Assembly: GCA_034440135.1 (NCBI GenBank)
Contig: JAWXBP010000223.1
Coordinates: forward strand, 1-64,000
Source of the DNA: Planctomycetia bacterium
GTDB taxonomy: Bacteria; Planctomycetota; Planctomycetia; Pirellulales; JALHLM01
DNA: 64,000 nt
Direction: 5' to 3'
Shown here: in pieces, positions 51,690 through 61,156 of the stretch
Layout of the letters: the number at the start of each line of letters is the position of its first letter
Numbering within the stretch: the stretch's first letter is position 1
Translations under genes and position numbers: made by a program
The notes under the pieces: generated by a model
Told to the model about the DNA's origin: nothing
Seen by the model: the letters and a program-made list of their open reading frames with translations, nothing else
The model's database searches: none

Positions 51690-52673
51690 TTAACCAAGTG
51701 CATTCAAATACGGCCGCGGCCGCTGCAGATGTTCGCGGACATAGTCGCGCACCGAGTCTTCCAGGCTGGGGAAATCGACCGGGCAGCCCGTTGCGCGGAG
51801 TTTGCCCATTTCTGCTTGGGTGAAATACTGATAGCGGCCGCGGAGCGCCTCGGGCAGGTCGATGTACTCGATCCGCGCGGGAAGCTCCATCGCGGCGAAA
51901 ACCGCCCGAACCAGGTCGTTCCAAGTGCGGGCGACGCCGGCGCCGAGATTGAACAGGCCGCCGACTTGGCGATGTTCGATCAGCCAGGCGATGGCGTCGA
52001 CGCAGCTTTTCACATAGATGAAATCGCGCTGCTGGCCGCCGTCGGGATAGTCGGGCCGCTCGGACTTGAATAACCGCACGACGCCTTGCGCGCGAATCTG
52101 GTGGAACGCTTTGAAGACGACACTCGCCATGTCCGCTTTGAGGTACTCGTTCGGCCCGAAGACATTGAAGAACTTGAGGCCGACGATCTTGTCGAACGCG
52201 CCGTTGCGTAGCGCCCAAAGATCGAAGAGTTGTTTGGAGTAACCGTATTTGTTGAGCGGCAACAGAGTCGGCGTCGCGCGATCGTCGTCCGAGTAACCAC
52301 GGTCGCCGTCGCCATAGGTGGCGGCGCTGCTGGCGTAGATGAAGCGGACGTCGCGCGCCAGGCACCACTCGGCCAACGTGCGCGTGTAGCGATAGTTGTT
52401 CCGCATCAGGAAATCGGCGTCCCGCTCCGTCGTGCTGGAGCACGCGCCCAGGTGGACGATGGCCTCCGGCCGTGTTTCCCAGCGATCCTCTTCGACGCGA
52501 CGAAGAAATTCGTCTTTGTGCAGATAGTCGGCGAATCGCAGCGCGGAGATATTTTGCCACTTCTCGTCGCACCCCAATTCGTCGACGACGAGCAAATCCG
52601 TGCGGCCGAGTTGATTCAGCTTCCAGACGAGCGCGCTGCCGATAAAACCTGCTCCGCCGGTGACGACAATCAT
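51690..52673 (-). CDS. hldD: ADP-glyceromanno-heptose 6-epimerase (HldD-like)
   Basis: A 327-residue SDR enzyme. In Gram-negative bacteria it epimerises ADP-D-glycero-D-manno-heptose to the L-glycero form used for lipopolysaccharide core. The protein has IVVTGGAGFIGSALVWKLNQ, then SSTTERDADFLMRNNY, NKYGYSKQLFDLWAL (catalytic Tyr and Lys), KFFNVFGPNEYLKADMASVV and FKSERPDYPDGGQQRDFIYV, all family-typical. The ATG at 52673 is right by alignment. It ends directly at a palindromic repeat (R13). Some Planctomycetes have a lipopolysaccharide-like outer layer, which fits. Confidence 0.93.
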   Translation of the reverse strand: MIVVTGGAGFIGSALVWKLNQLGRTDLLVVDELGCDEKWQNISALRFADYLHKDEFLRRVEEDRWETRPEAIVHLGACSSTTERDADFLMRNNYRYTRTLAEWCLARDVRFIYASSAATYGDGDRGYSDDDRATPTLLPLNKYGYSKQLFDLWALRNGAFDKIVGLKFFNVFGPNEYLKADMASVVFKAFHQIRAQGVVRLFKSERPDYPDGGQQRDFIYVKSCVDAIAWLIEHRQVGGLFNLGAGVARTWNDLVRAVFAAMELPARIEYIDLPEALRGRYQYFTQAEMGKLRATGCPVDFPSLEDSVRDYVREHLQRPRPYLNALG

Positions 52674-52831
52674 GCTGGTTCGCTCAATCCGTGTCGAGAT
52701 TCGTTGCGCGGCGGATTATAGCCCGGCGGGGAAGTTGCTTGAAAGCGGAAAACGGGGCACCTATGCTGGAACCCGCGCGGCTTGGCGCGGGTTTCTCCGG
52801 ATATTCACCACAGAGAGCACGGAGGGTTGGA

Positions 52832-52934
52832 GTTGTGGCACGGTCTCCCGACCGTGCCGCCGGTCCGACCGAAGGTCTCCAAGACCGGACATTGCCAGGC
52901 CCGCCGTGACACGGTCGGGAGACCGTGCCACAAC
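52832..52934. repeat. R4 palindromic element, copy b (103 bp), next to an R7 half-arm
   Basis: Left arm GTTGTGGCACGGTCTCCCGA then CCGTG, right arm its complement; 25 bases paired. It has the same length and the same core as copy a. A half-arm of R7 (TTCACCACAGAGAGCACGGA) lies just before it at 52804-52823. It ends 46 bases before the next start codon, and with the rest of the 307-base gap 52674-52980 forms the upstream region of that gene. Confidence 0.85.
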
Positions 52935-52980
52935 AGTGTTGATGGTGGAAGTGTGAATTGGTTCGGGGTTGGAGCTGAAT

Positions 52981-55900
52981 ATGCGTTGCTTGGTGGCATT
53001 GGTTCTGGTGGGGTTGATGGTCGAGCCGTTGGCGGCTCAGGATCTTGTCGCGCCGACCGAGGCGTTGTCGGCGGCAGAGCAACTGGCCAAATTTCATTTG
53101 CCGCCGGGCTTTGAGATTCAATTGGTGGCCGCGGAACCGGAGATCTTCAAGCCGATCAATTTGGCTTGGGACGCCGCTGGGCGGATGTTGGTCACGCATT
53201 CGCTGGAATATCCCTATCCCGCCGGCAAGGATCAGCCGCATCGCGATGCGGTCGAGATCCTGGAAGACACCAACGGCGACGGCCGGGCGGATCGCTTCAC
53301 ACGATTCGCGGACCAGCTCAATATTCCGATTGGCGTCACGGCCCTGCCGGATGCGGTGATGTACTACAGCATCCCGTCGATTCGCCGCGCGGTCGACCGC
53401 GACGGCGACGGCAAGGCGGACGAAACGCAGGAGCTATATCGCGAGTTTGGCTACCGAGACACACACGGTATGGGCAGTTCGTTTCGCCCCTGGATCGATG
53501 GCTGGATTTATTGCTGTCACGGGTATGCCAATACCTCCACGCTGACCGACCTGAACGGCAACTCGATCACGATGAACTCCGGCAACACGTTCCGGATTCG
53601 CGCGGATGGCTCGCGGATCGAGCAATGGACCCACGGCCAGGTGAATCCCTTCGGCCTCGCGTTCGATCCGCTCGGCAATTTGTATTCCTCGGATTGCCAC
53701 TCGCTGCCGGCGTATATGCTGCTGCGCGGGGCGTACTATCCGAGCTTCGGCAAGCCGCACGACGGGCTTGGATACGGTCCGACGATGATCAATCACGATC
53801 ATGGCTCGACGGGCATCGCCGGCATCTCCTATTACGCGGCCGATCATTTTCCGCCGAAGTACCGCGATACGCTGTTCATCGGCAATCCGGTCACCGGGCG
53901 CGTGAATCACGATCACTTGGAACAGCATGGCTCGACGTACCAGGCGATCGAGCAGCCGGATTTTATCTCTTGCGACGATCCTTGGTTCCGTCCGGTGGAC
54001 GTGCAAGTCGGCCCCGACGGGGCGCTCTACATTGCCGATTTCTACAACTGCATTATCGGCCACTACGAAGTGCCGCTGACGCATCCGCGCCGCGACCGAT
54101 TTCGCGGACGGATTTGGCGCGTCGTCTACAAAGGAACGGACGGACAATCGCCGGTGCCGCGCTCCGTGCCAGACTTGCCACGCGCATCGAACGATGAACT
54201 GGTCGCTCTGCTAGCTGATCCGAATCTTTGGGTGCGCTGTCAAGCGACGGAGCAATTGGTGAGTCGCAAGCTCGACGAGGATGCGCTGTGGCAGTTCGAA
54301 TTGTTGAGCCGCGGCAATGCACCCGCGGAGCAGCGCGTGCATGCGATGTGGGTCATCGAGCGGAGTGCGCCGCAGGGTTGCGAGGCGGAATTGTTGGGTT
54401 TGCTGGCCAATGACACCGCGCGCGAGGTGCGCGTGCATGTGATGAAGCTGTTGGCCGAGCGGCCGGAATGGGCTAGCCAGGACATGGCCATGCTTGCCCG
54501 CGGCGGCCTGGAAGACGACGACGCCTTTGTGCAACGCGCCGCGGCCGATGCCCTGGGGCGGCATCCCGCCAAGGCGAACCTGAAACCGCTCCTGGCGGCT
54601 TGGAAACTCGCGGATTCGCAGGACACGCATTTGATCCACGTTGTGCGCATGGCGCTGCGCGATCACCTGCTGGCGCCGGGCATGTACGTCCTCGCGGCCT
54701 CGTTAGCGCAGGACCCGGAAGCTGCCGCACGGTTTGCAGAGCTCAGTTTGGGAACGCCAACGGCCGGCGCTGCCGACTACCTGCTGCAATGGTGTGCGCA
54801 ACAGTATGCCGCTGGACAACTACACGGTGGCACGCACGCCGATTACCTGCACCAGTTAGTGCGCTATGCAGCGGACGAACGACTGGACGCGGCACTGCGG
54901 TTGATCGCCGAGTTGGAGGTATCGTCCACCGATTCGCAGCGCGGGGCAATCGCCGCGACCTTTCGCGCTTGTTCCGAGCGTGGGCATGATGTGCCGGAAG
55001 CATTCCAGTCCTGGGGCGCGCGGTTGACGCGAACCCTGTTGAGCCAGCCTGACACGGCCGCGCAAGGCGTCGAACTGGCGCGCGAGCTGCGTTCCGCATC
55101 CGTGCATGAAGCGTTGAGCCATGTCTGCGGCGACGCGGCACTGGAACCGGCGTTACGCGCCGCGGCCTTGGATGCCTGCGCCGCGATCGACGCCGGAAAG
55201 ACGCTTGAGTTGGCTAAGCGATTACTCACGAATAGCGACGAACCGATCACCGTGCGGGAGCGCGCCGCGCTGGCCATCGCTGCGGCCAACGACGTCGCGG
55301 GACGCGAGTTGCTGGCGACTTCGTTGGCATCGGCGCCGGAGCGACTGTCGAAAGCGATGGCCTTGGCGCTCGTGCTGAGCCCGGAAGGTTCTAAGTTGCT
55401 GTTGATGAACATCGCGGCCGGCAAGGCCTCGGCGACGTTGCTGCAGGAGCCGGTGATCGAGAGCCAGTTGCGTAATCATAATTTGCCGGATTTTGCGGCG
55501 CGCTTGAGCAAGCTGACCGAAAACATTCCCGCGCGGGACGAGCGCGTGAACCAACTGATCGCGGCGCGGCTGGCGGCGTTCGATCAGCAACCGCACGATG
55601 CGGCGCTCGGCAAGCAGTTGTTCACCAAGCATTGCGCCGCGTGCCATCGGTTGGAGGACCAGGGGAACAAGGTCGGGCCGGACCTGGCGGGCGTCGGGTT
55701 GCGTGGCGCGGAACGATTGCTCGAAGACACGCTCGATCCGAATCGCAACGTCGACCAGGCCTTCCGCGCCACCATTATCAACACCACGGCTGGGCAACCA
55801 CTGACCGGACTCGTGCTGCGCGAAGAAGGGCAAGTACTCATCTTCGTCGACAGCCAGGGCAAGGAGCAACGCATCGATGTCGAAGACATCGAAGAGCGCG

Positions 55901-56010
55901 CCCAGGTCGGCCTTTCCCCAATGCCGGCCAACGTCGCGGAATTGATTCCCGAGACGGAGTTCTATCATTTACTGGCCTATTTGCTGAGCCAGCGGCAATC
56001 TCCGCCGTAG
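52981..56010 (+). CDS. PVC-type membrane-bound dehydrogenase-like protein with C-terminal cytochrome c
   Basis: A 1009-residue exported protein of the large family common in Planctomycetes and Verrucomicrobia. After a signal peptide (RCLVALVLVGLMVEPLAAQ) there is a glucose/sorbosone-dehydrogenase-like beta propeller (about 30-370), with FEIQLVAAEPEIFKPINLAW, DTHGMGSSFRPWIDGWIYCC, WTHGQVNPFGLAFDPLGN, NHDHGSTGIAGISYYAAD and VQVGPDGALYIADFYN. A HEAT-like helical region (about 380-860) follows, and a c-type haem site HCAACHRLEDQGNKVGPDLA with Cys885 and His889 near the end. It is thought to oxidise sugars or polymers outside the inner membrane and pass electrons to the haem. The ATG at 52981 has GGAG seven bases upstream. 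Confidence 0.93.
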   Translation: MRCLVALVLVGLMVEPLAAQDLVAPTEALSAAEQLAKFHLPPGFEIQLVAAEPEIFKPINLAWDAAGRMLVTHSLEYPYPAGKDQPHRDAVEILEDTNGDGRADRFTRFADQLNIPIGVTALPDAVMYYSIPSIRRAVDRDGDGKADETQELYREFGYRDTHGMGSSFRPWIDGWIYCCHGYANTSTLTDLNGNSITMNSGNTFRIRADGSRIEQWTHGQVNPFGLAFDPLGNLYSSDCHSLPAYMLLRGAYYPSFGKPHDGLGYGPTMINHDHGSTGIAGISYYAADHFPPKYRDTLFIGNPVTGRVNHDHLEQHGSTYQAIEQPDFISCDDPWFRPVDVQVGPDGALYIADFYNCIIGHYEVPLTHPRRDRFRGRIWRVVYKGTDGQSPVPRSVPDLPRASNDELVALLADPNLWVRCQATEQLVSRKLDEDALWQFELLSRGNAPAEQRVHAMWVIERSAPQGCEAELLGLLANDTAREVRVHVMKLLAERPEWASQDMAMLARGGLEDDDAFVQRAAADALGRHPAKANLKPLLAAWKLADSQDTHLIHVVRMALRDHLLAPGMYVLAASLAQDPEAAARFAELSLGTPTAGAADYLLQWCAQQYAAGQLHGGTHADYLHQLVRYAADERLDAALRLIAELEVSSTDSQRGAIAATFRACSERGHDVPEAFQSWGARLTRTLLSQPDTAAQGVELARELRSASVHEALSHVCGDAALEPALRAAALDACAAIDAGKTLELAKRLLTNSDEPITVRERAALAIAAANDVAGRELLATSLASAPERLSKAMALALVLSPEGSKLLLMNIAAGKASATLLQEPVIESQLRNHNLPDFAARLSKLTENIPARDERVNQLIAARLAAFDQQPHDAALGKQLFTKHCAACHRLEDQGNKVGPDLAGVGLRGAERLLEDTLDPNRNVDQAFRATIINTTAGQPLTGLVLREEGQVLIFVDSQGKEQRIDVEDIEERAQVGLSPMPANVAELIPETEFYHLLAYLLSQRQSPP

Positions 56011-56144
56011 GGCCGGAAGCGCAGGTCTACCCCGAAGGGACACTTTCCCCTGGCCCCCGGGCGTCTAGAATGGGTCGTTGCCGGCTGTGGTTCGCTTTGG
56101 CCGGTCCCGCCCTGATTCTCCTCGGACGAGAGCGAGGTGTTCCG

Positions 56145-56888
56145 ATGTCGACTCGATTCCTGACCGCGCTCCCCGTCTTTAACGAGGAATCGCACGTCCA
56201 GGCCGTGCTGGCCGAAGTCCGGCGTTACGCGCCGAACATCCTGGTGGTGAACGACGGTTCGACCGACGGGACCGCCGCGTTACTTGCGACGGAGCCAGGC
56301 ATCCAAGTAGTAACGCACGCGAAGAATCGTGGTTACGGCGCCGCGCTCATTACGGCGTTCGACTCCGCGATTCGCGAGGGTTACGACGTGCTGGTCACCA
56401 TCGACTGCGACGGGCAGCACGAGCCGCAGCGGATCCCGGAATTCGTCGCCGCCTGCACCGACGTGGATATCGTGTCGGGCAGCCGATATCTGCAAGATTT
56501 CGAGGGGGACAACGCCGCGCCCGAGGATCGGCGACGGATCAACATGCAAGTCACCCAGGAACTGAACCGGCGGCTCGGTTACCAACTCACCGACTCGTTT
56601 TGCGGTTTCAAAGCCTACCGCGCCGAAGGCTTGGCGAAGCTCAAACTAACTGAAGCGGGCTACGCGATGCCGCTGGAGCTTTGGGTTCGCGCGGCGGCAG
56701 CAGGATTGAAAGTGAAGGAGCTGCCGGTGCCGCGGATTTACTTGGAGGAGAAACGCTCGTTCGGCGGCGCGCTCGACGACGCGGCGACGCGCGTGCAGTA
56801 CTATCACCTCGTGCTCGACCGGAGCGTGGCGGCGCTGGAAGACGCGTACGACTGCGCAGGCGTACTCTGTACCGGAGCGAGTGATTGA
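56145..56888 (+). CDS. Glycosyltransferase family 2 protein
   Basis: A 247-residue GT2 enzyme of the dolichol-phosphate-mannose-synthase type: STRFLTALPVFNEESHVQAV, ILVVNDGSTDGTAALL (first nucleotide-binding Asp), VTIDCDGQHEPQRIPEFV (metal-binding D-x-D region) and the acceptor-binding SGSRYLQDFEGDNAAPEDRR. No membrane helix is seen, so it is cytosolic and probably acts on a lipid-linked or small acceptor. The ATG at 56145 has GAGG eight bases upstream; the longer open frame starts inside the previous gene and is not used. Its TGA overlaps the ATG of the next gene (TGATG), coupling the two. Confidence 0.9.
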   Translation: MSTRFLTALPVFNEESHVQAVLAEVRRYAPNILVVNDGSTDGTAALLATEPGIQVVTHAKNRGYGAALITAFDSAIREGYDVLVTIDCDGQHEPQRIPEFVAACTDVDIVSGSRYLQDFEGDNAAPEDRRRINMQVTQELNRRLGYQLTDSFCGFKAYRAEGLAKLKLTEAGYAMPLELWVRAAAAGLKVKELPVPRIYLEEKRSFGGALDDAATRVQYYHLVLDRSVAALEDAYDCAGVLCTGASD

Positions 56889-58492
56889 TGGCCGCGGCCG
56901 ACGAGCCTTCGTTTGGCCGGCGCTGGCGCGCCCCGCGCGCCGACCGCGCATTTCTGGCCGATCCGCCGCTCGCGGACGCGGCCGGCTTGGTCGCAGCAAA
57001 TCAGGCGTTGCGAGAACAATGGCCCCAACGCACGATGCCGTGGGGAGCGCTGGCGCGCGACGCGCGTCAGGAATTACTCGCAGCGGCGCGGGCCCACAGC
57101 GAGACCTATCTCGATCCCGCCGATCAACCGCTCGATGGTCCGCTGATCATCGCCGGCCATCAGCCCGGCATGTTTCATCCCGGCGTGTGGTGTAAGAACT
57201 TTCTGATCTCGGCCATGGCCCGCGCGCTCGGTGGCGCGGCGATCAACCTGGTCATCAACACCGACACGTTGAAGACGCCCAGTCTGCGCGTGCCGTCCGG
57301 CGGCGCCGACGCACCGTACTGGGAGACGCTCCCCTTCGACGAAACGACCGAGGAAATGCCGTTCGAGGAGCGGCGAATCGTTGATCGCGAATTGTTCGAA
57401 TCGTTCGGCCGCAGTGCGCAGGCGGCAATGTCGGGCGTCGCGCGGGAGACGTTGCTGGAAAAATTCTGGCCGCAGGCGGTAGAGCGCGGCCGCGCGACGG
57501 GCAATCTTGGCAGCGCTTTGGCCGAAAGCCGGCATCGCCTGGAACGCGACTGGGGGCTCGCTACCTGGGAGATCCCTTGGAGCGATGTCCTCGAACTGCC
57601 GGCCACGCGACGTCTCACCGCGATGATCCTATCTGATGGCTGTCGATTGCGCAGTCATTACAACGAAGCGATTCTGGCGTATCGCCGCGTCTATCGAATT
57701 CGCAGCCGCAACCACCCAGCGCCTCTGTTGGAATTGAACGCCGATTGGTGCGAAGCGCCGTATCGCGTCTGGCGCGCTGATGTACCGCGACGCCAACGAT
57801 TGTTCGTGCGTCATCAGGGGGACGAACTTCAACTCACCGACCGCGCCCGGTGGTCGGCGAATCTGCCAGCGCCGCGCACTCCGGACGACACGCGAACCGC
57901 CGAGGCCCTCGGCGCGCTTGCGCGGCAAGGCGTGAAGCTTCGCACGCGAGCTTTGGCGACGACTTTGTATGCACGGCTGCTGTTCGCCGATCTGTTCGTA
58001 CATGGCATTGGCGGGGGGCTTTACGATCAGGTCACCGACCGCTGGATGTGGAGGGCGTGGGGAATTTCTCCGCCGTCCTATCTAGTGGCGACCGCGACAC
58101 TGTACCTGCCGCTTCAAGGCGGTGATCGGGCGACGACCACGCTCCCTGGTCGTGCGGCGATGCGGGATTTGACCTATCACCCCGAACGCTTTCTTGGAAC
58201 GGACACATTGCCGTCAGAAGCGCGCGAAGCCCTGGAATTAAAGCGGCGTTGGATCGCCACGAAACAGACGCGCGAGAACGCTCGAGAGCGCTGCCGAGCG
58301 ATTCGCCAGGCCAACGAACAATTGCAGCCGTATCTTGGCGAACGCCGAGCGCAGATGGAGTCCGAAGGAGAGCGTGAAGGGCTGCGGCGTCGTACGGAGT
58401 TGGTCGCGCGGTGGCGCGAATACGGCTTCCCCCTCTACAAGGAGGAAACTTTGCGGAAATTTCTGCTGGAAATTCCGTTCCATAAGGTTTAG
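56888..58492 (+). CDS. Conserved protein of unknown function, faintly BshC-like
   Basis: A 534-residue soluble protein translationally coupled to the glycosyltransferase. The recognisable part is LIIAGHQPGMFHPGVWCKNF followed by NLVINTDTLKTPS. The GHQPGxFxxGVxxKN block resembles the phosphate-binding loop of bacillithiol ligase BshC (TGQQxGLLTGPLYTIYK), and the length agrees. But the rest (a long helical C-terminus with ELKRRWIATKQTRENAR) is not clearly similar, so I do not assign that function. If it were BshC, a bacillithiol-type thiol would be expected. The start is the ATG at 56888. The next gene begins 52 bases downstream. Confidence 0.75.
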   Translation: MAAADEPSFGRRWRAPRADRAFLADPPLADAAGLVAANQALREQWPQRTMPWGALARDARQELLAAARAHSETYLDPADQPLDGPLIIAGHQPGMFHPGVWCKNFLISAMARALGGAAINLVINTDTLKTPSLRVPSGGADAPYWETLPFDETTEEMPFEERRIVDRELFESFGRSAQAAMSGVARETLLEKFWPQAVERGRATGNLGSALAESRHRLERDWGLATWEIPWSDVLELPATRRLTAMILSDGCRLRSHYNEAILAYRRVYRIRSRNHPAPLLELNADWCEAPYRVWRADVPRRQRLFVRHQGDELQLTDRARWSANLPAPRTPDDTRTAEALGALARQGVKLRTRALATTLYARLLFADLFVHGIGGGLYDQVTDRWMWRAWGISPPSYLVATATLYLPLQGGDRATTTLPGRAAMRDLTYHPERFLGTDTLPSEAREALELKRRWIATKQTRENARERCRAIRQANEQLQPYLGERRAQMESEGEREGLRRRTELVARWREYGFPLYKEETLRKFLLEIPFHKV

Positions 58493-58544
58493 GTTATGGG
58501 CGCAAGATGGAGCGACCAGCTCTTGTGTGGAGGGATTCACGCTG

Positions 58545-60002
58545 ATGTGCGCCGTTTCCTCGACGTTAGGAATGGCCGACCGCACGATGGCGGCCGGTAA
58601 AACAAAGGCGAAACTCCTCGATCTTGAGGAGTGCGATCGACCCACCGCTGGTGGCCTAGAGCCTGCGGCGACGTTGCCACTCGCACCATTCGTCTGGGGC
58701 AAGCTCGAACACCTGCCCGAGTCGCCCGTGATTGTCGAAGGGCGCGCGGCCGATCACCCTGCCGTGCAATGCTTCCTCGGCGAGGCGTTTCACGGCGTCC
58801 AGCGCGACGCCTTCGTGGCTTCGCTGGAAGATCCGTTCTACGAGCCGCGCGATCGGCTGCTCGTCAAACGCGGAACGCAAATTCTCGGGCACGCCACGCT
58901 CGCGCATCGCGTCCAGCGCTGGGGCGAGCGCCGCATTCCTTGCTCCGAATTGCGGCGCGTGGCCACGGCCCCATGTTCGCGCAAACTCGGCGTGGCCAGC
59001 GCGCTGATGGAAACCGCCGAGCGCCGCATTCGCGAAGATGGGTCCGAACTGGCGGTGCTTTCCACGCAAATTCCGCATTTCTTCCGCCGTTTCAACTATG
59101 CGGTTTGTGGACGCTCCAACACCTGGCAAATGGCGGCGCAACAGGTGCTGGCCGCCTTGCCGGAAGCGGCGTGGCGTTCCGATGGGCATGCGAAGATCAC
59201 CACGCGACCGTGGCGGCAAATCGAATTGCCGGCGTTGATGCGGATCTATCGGACAGCGCTCGACGGCGTCCACGGCCCGCTGGAGCGAACCGAAGCCTAT
59301 TGGCGCTGGCTCATCAGCCGGCAGCAGTTCGATCGCATCTACGTCGCGATCTCCGGGCGCGATCGTTGCGAATTGCAACGCGACGAGTCGGACGCAGAAC
59401 AATCGCCGATCGTCGGGTACGCCGTGATTCGCGAGGACTGCGTGCTGGAATTGCTCACGCTGCCCGGCCAAACCGCCGCGGCGGAGCAATTGCTCGCCCG
59501 CGCGGCGGCGGAGACGATCGAACTGGATCGCCAGGTCGTCACGGTCCACGCCCCGCCCATGCATTCGCTGAATGCGATCTTCCACCGCGCCGGCGGCCTG
59601 CGGCAGTATCAGGAGTACTGGCAAGGCGCGGTGACGATGGTCAAGTTGCTCGCACCGGCGAAGTTTCTCCATTCCCTGCGCGATTCGCTCCACGAACGCG
59701 CGCGGGCTGTCGGCCAAACGGCCCCGTGGGATTTGACGCTCGCGGTCGAAGATACGCGTTACCAATTGAGCGGTACGCGTCGCACGGTAAAAGTGCAAGA
59801 AGGCGCCGGCTCGGCCAAGCGCCGCGGGCTCTCGATGAATCGCACCGATTTCACCCGCCTGGCGCTCGGGCATCTCGATCTCCGCGGCGCACACGCCGCG
59901 GGCCGCATCCGGGCGTCATCTGGCGCGGCGTTGGAACTCGCCGCCGCGCTCTTCCCAGCGTTGCCGCTGTGGACGCCGCCTTGGGATGGCTTGGGGCTGT
60001 AG
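58545..60002 (+). CDS. GNAT acetyltransferase, Eis-like
   Basis: A 485-residue protein with an N-terminal GNAT domain (about 55-200) and further domains of the Eis type. The acetyl-CoA loop is RRVATAPCSRKLGVASALME, preceded by GHATLAHRVQRWGERRIPCS. A second GNAT-like region follows (VGYAVIREDCVLELLTLPGQ), then an SCP2-like C-terminal domain (WDLTLAVEDTRYQLSGTRRT). Eis enzymes acetylate amine groups of diverse substrates; the substrate here is unknown. The ATG at 58545 has GGAGGG ten bases upstream. A longer frame upstream overlaps the previous gene and is not used. Confidence 0.82.
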   Translation: MCAVSSTLGMADRTMAAGKTKAKLLDLEECDRPTAGGLEPAATLPLAPFVWGKLEHLPESPVIVEGRAADHPAVQCFLGEAFHGVQRDAFVASLEDPFYEPRDRLLVKRGTQILGHATLAHRVQRWGERRIPCSELRRVATAPCSRKLGVASALMETAERRIREDGSELAVLSTQIPHFFRRFNYAVCGRSNTWQMAAQQVLAALPEAAWRSDGHAKITTRPWRQIELPALMRIYRTALDGVHGPLERTEAYWRWLISRQQFDRIYVAISGRDRCELQRDESDAEQSPIVGYAVIREDCVLELLTLPGQTAAAEQLLARAAAETIELDRQVVTVHAPPMHSLNAIFHRAGGLRQYQEYWQGAVTMVKLLAPAKFLHSLRDSLHERARAVGQTAPWDLTLAVEDTRYQLSGTRRTVKVQEGAGSAKRRGLSMNRTDFTRLALGHLDLRGAHAAGRIRASSGAALELAAALFPALPLWTPPWDGLGL

Positions 60003-60023
60003 CAACACGATCGCGGTGCGACG

Positions 60024-60881
60024 CTATTCGCGCGCCAACCGGTGGAACCGCTGCTTCAAGTCGCGGGTCATTTTGCCGGGCGTGCCGGCCCCGATCACGC
60101 GGCTGTCTACCTTCACGACAGGAATCACTTCCGCCGCGGTGCCGGTGAGAAAACATTCGTCAGCGATGTAGACATCGTGCTTGGTGAGCGGAATCTCGCG
60201 GACCTGGATACCGGCCTGCGTGGCGAGCTCCATGACGGCTTCACGCGTCACGCCTTCCAGGATGCCGGCTTCTTTCGGCGGCGTGGAGAGCACGCCGTCG
60301 CGGACCAGGAAGATATTGTCGCCGGTGCATTCGGCGACTTCGCCTTTGTGGTTCAACATCAAGGCCTCGATGCAGCCGGCCTGCAGGCCTTCGATCTTGG
60401 CCAGGATATTATTCAAGTAGTTAAGCGACTTGATCCGCGGGCTGAGCGCCGCCGGGTGATTGCGCTGCGTGTTGACCGTGACGATCTCCAGGCCCTTTTC
60501 GTACAGCTCCTCGGGGTAGAGCTGAATCTTGTCGGTGATGATGATCACCTGCGGGTGGCTGGTGCGATTCGGGTCGAGTCCCAGGGAGCCGGCGCCACGC
60601 GTGACGATCAGGCGGATGTAAGCGTCGGTCAGCTTGTTGGCCCGCAATGTCTCGTTGATCGCGGCGGCCATCGCCTCGCGGCTCATGGGGATTTCCAGCC
60701 AGATCGCCTTGGCGGAATCCCACAGGCGGCGGAGATGCTGCTCCATGCGGAAGACCCGGCCGCTGTAGCTGCGCAGGCCCTCGAAAACGCCGTCCCCGTA
60801 GAGCAGCCCGTGGTCGTAGACGCTGATCTTGGCGTCGTCTTTATCGAACAATTGACCGTTGATGAAAATCTTCAGCGACAT
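60024..60881 (-). CDS. ilvE: Branched-chain amino-acid aminotransferase
   Basis: PLP enzyme of fold type IV, 285 residues, cytosolic, interconverting branched-chain keto acids with Leu, Ile and Val. It starts KIFINGQLFDKDDAKISVYD and has HGLLYGDGVFEGLRSYSG. The PLP Lys151 is in SPRIKSLNYLNN, the phosphate cup is AECTGDNIFLV, and the C-terminal block is ECFLTGTAAEVIPVV. The sequence is also compatible with a D-amino-acid or 4-amino-4-deoxychorismate relative, but the YGDGVFEGLR and LTGTAAEV blocks favour IlvE. The ATG at 60881 begins the conserved N-terminus. No other ilv gene is near. Confidence 0.92.
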   Translation of the reverse strand: MSLKIFINGQLFDKDDAKISVYDHGLLYGDGVFEGLRSYSGRVFRMEQHLRRLWDSAKAIWLEIPMSREAMAAAINETLRANKLTDAYIRLIVTRGAGSLGLDPNRTSHPQVIIITDKIQLYPEELYEKGLEIVTVNTQRNHPAALSPRIKSLNYLNNILAKIEGLQAGCIEALMLNHKGEVAECTGDNIFLVRDGVLSTPPKEAGILEGVTREAVMELATQAGIQVREIPLTKHDVYIADECFLTGTAAEVIPVVKVDSRVIGAGTPGKMTRDLKQRFHRLARE

Positions 60882-60983
60882 CAGGGCGCTCGCGCTAGGA
60901 TGGGGCGATTCAAGGGAGGGTCACGCAGCCGGGCGGCGGGGTTCGCGCCGCCCAGAATAATCTAGCACGCGAGGGCGAATTCG

Positions 60984-61136
60984 ACACTAGCCCGGAGTGC
61001 CAGCGAGGGGGTGTTGGCGTCGGTGATAGGTTGACGGAAACGCCGATCCGACTGATTGGCAAGAAGGGCCACTTGGCGAATTCGATATGACTATCCCCGT
61101 CGTCAATTCTCCCTCGCTGGCGCTACGGTCTAGTGT
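60984..61136. repeat. R3 palindromic element, copy d (153 bp)
   Basis: Left arm ACACTAGCCCGGAGTGCCAG then CGAGGGGG; right arm CTCCCTCGCTGGCGCTACGG then TCTAGTGT. The interior carries another set of weak repeats. It lies between a minus-strand gene and the start of ilvE, 20 bases beyond the stop codon at 61157. Confidence 0.85.
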
Positions 61137-61156
61137 CAGAAGTGCAGTCGAGTTCG

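Noticed and set aside
55632-56888. Long version of the GT2 gene starting inside the cytochrome-type gene
   Set aside because: The extra part is an out-of-frame shadow; the ATG at 56145 has a ribosome binding site and starts the GT2 fold.
56888-58492. Firm assignment as bacillithiol ligase BshC
   Set aside because: Only one loop is similar; the remainder cannot be aligned by eye, so it is kept as unknown.
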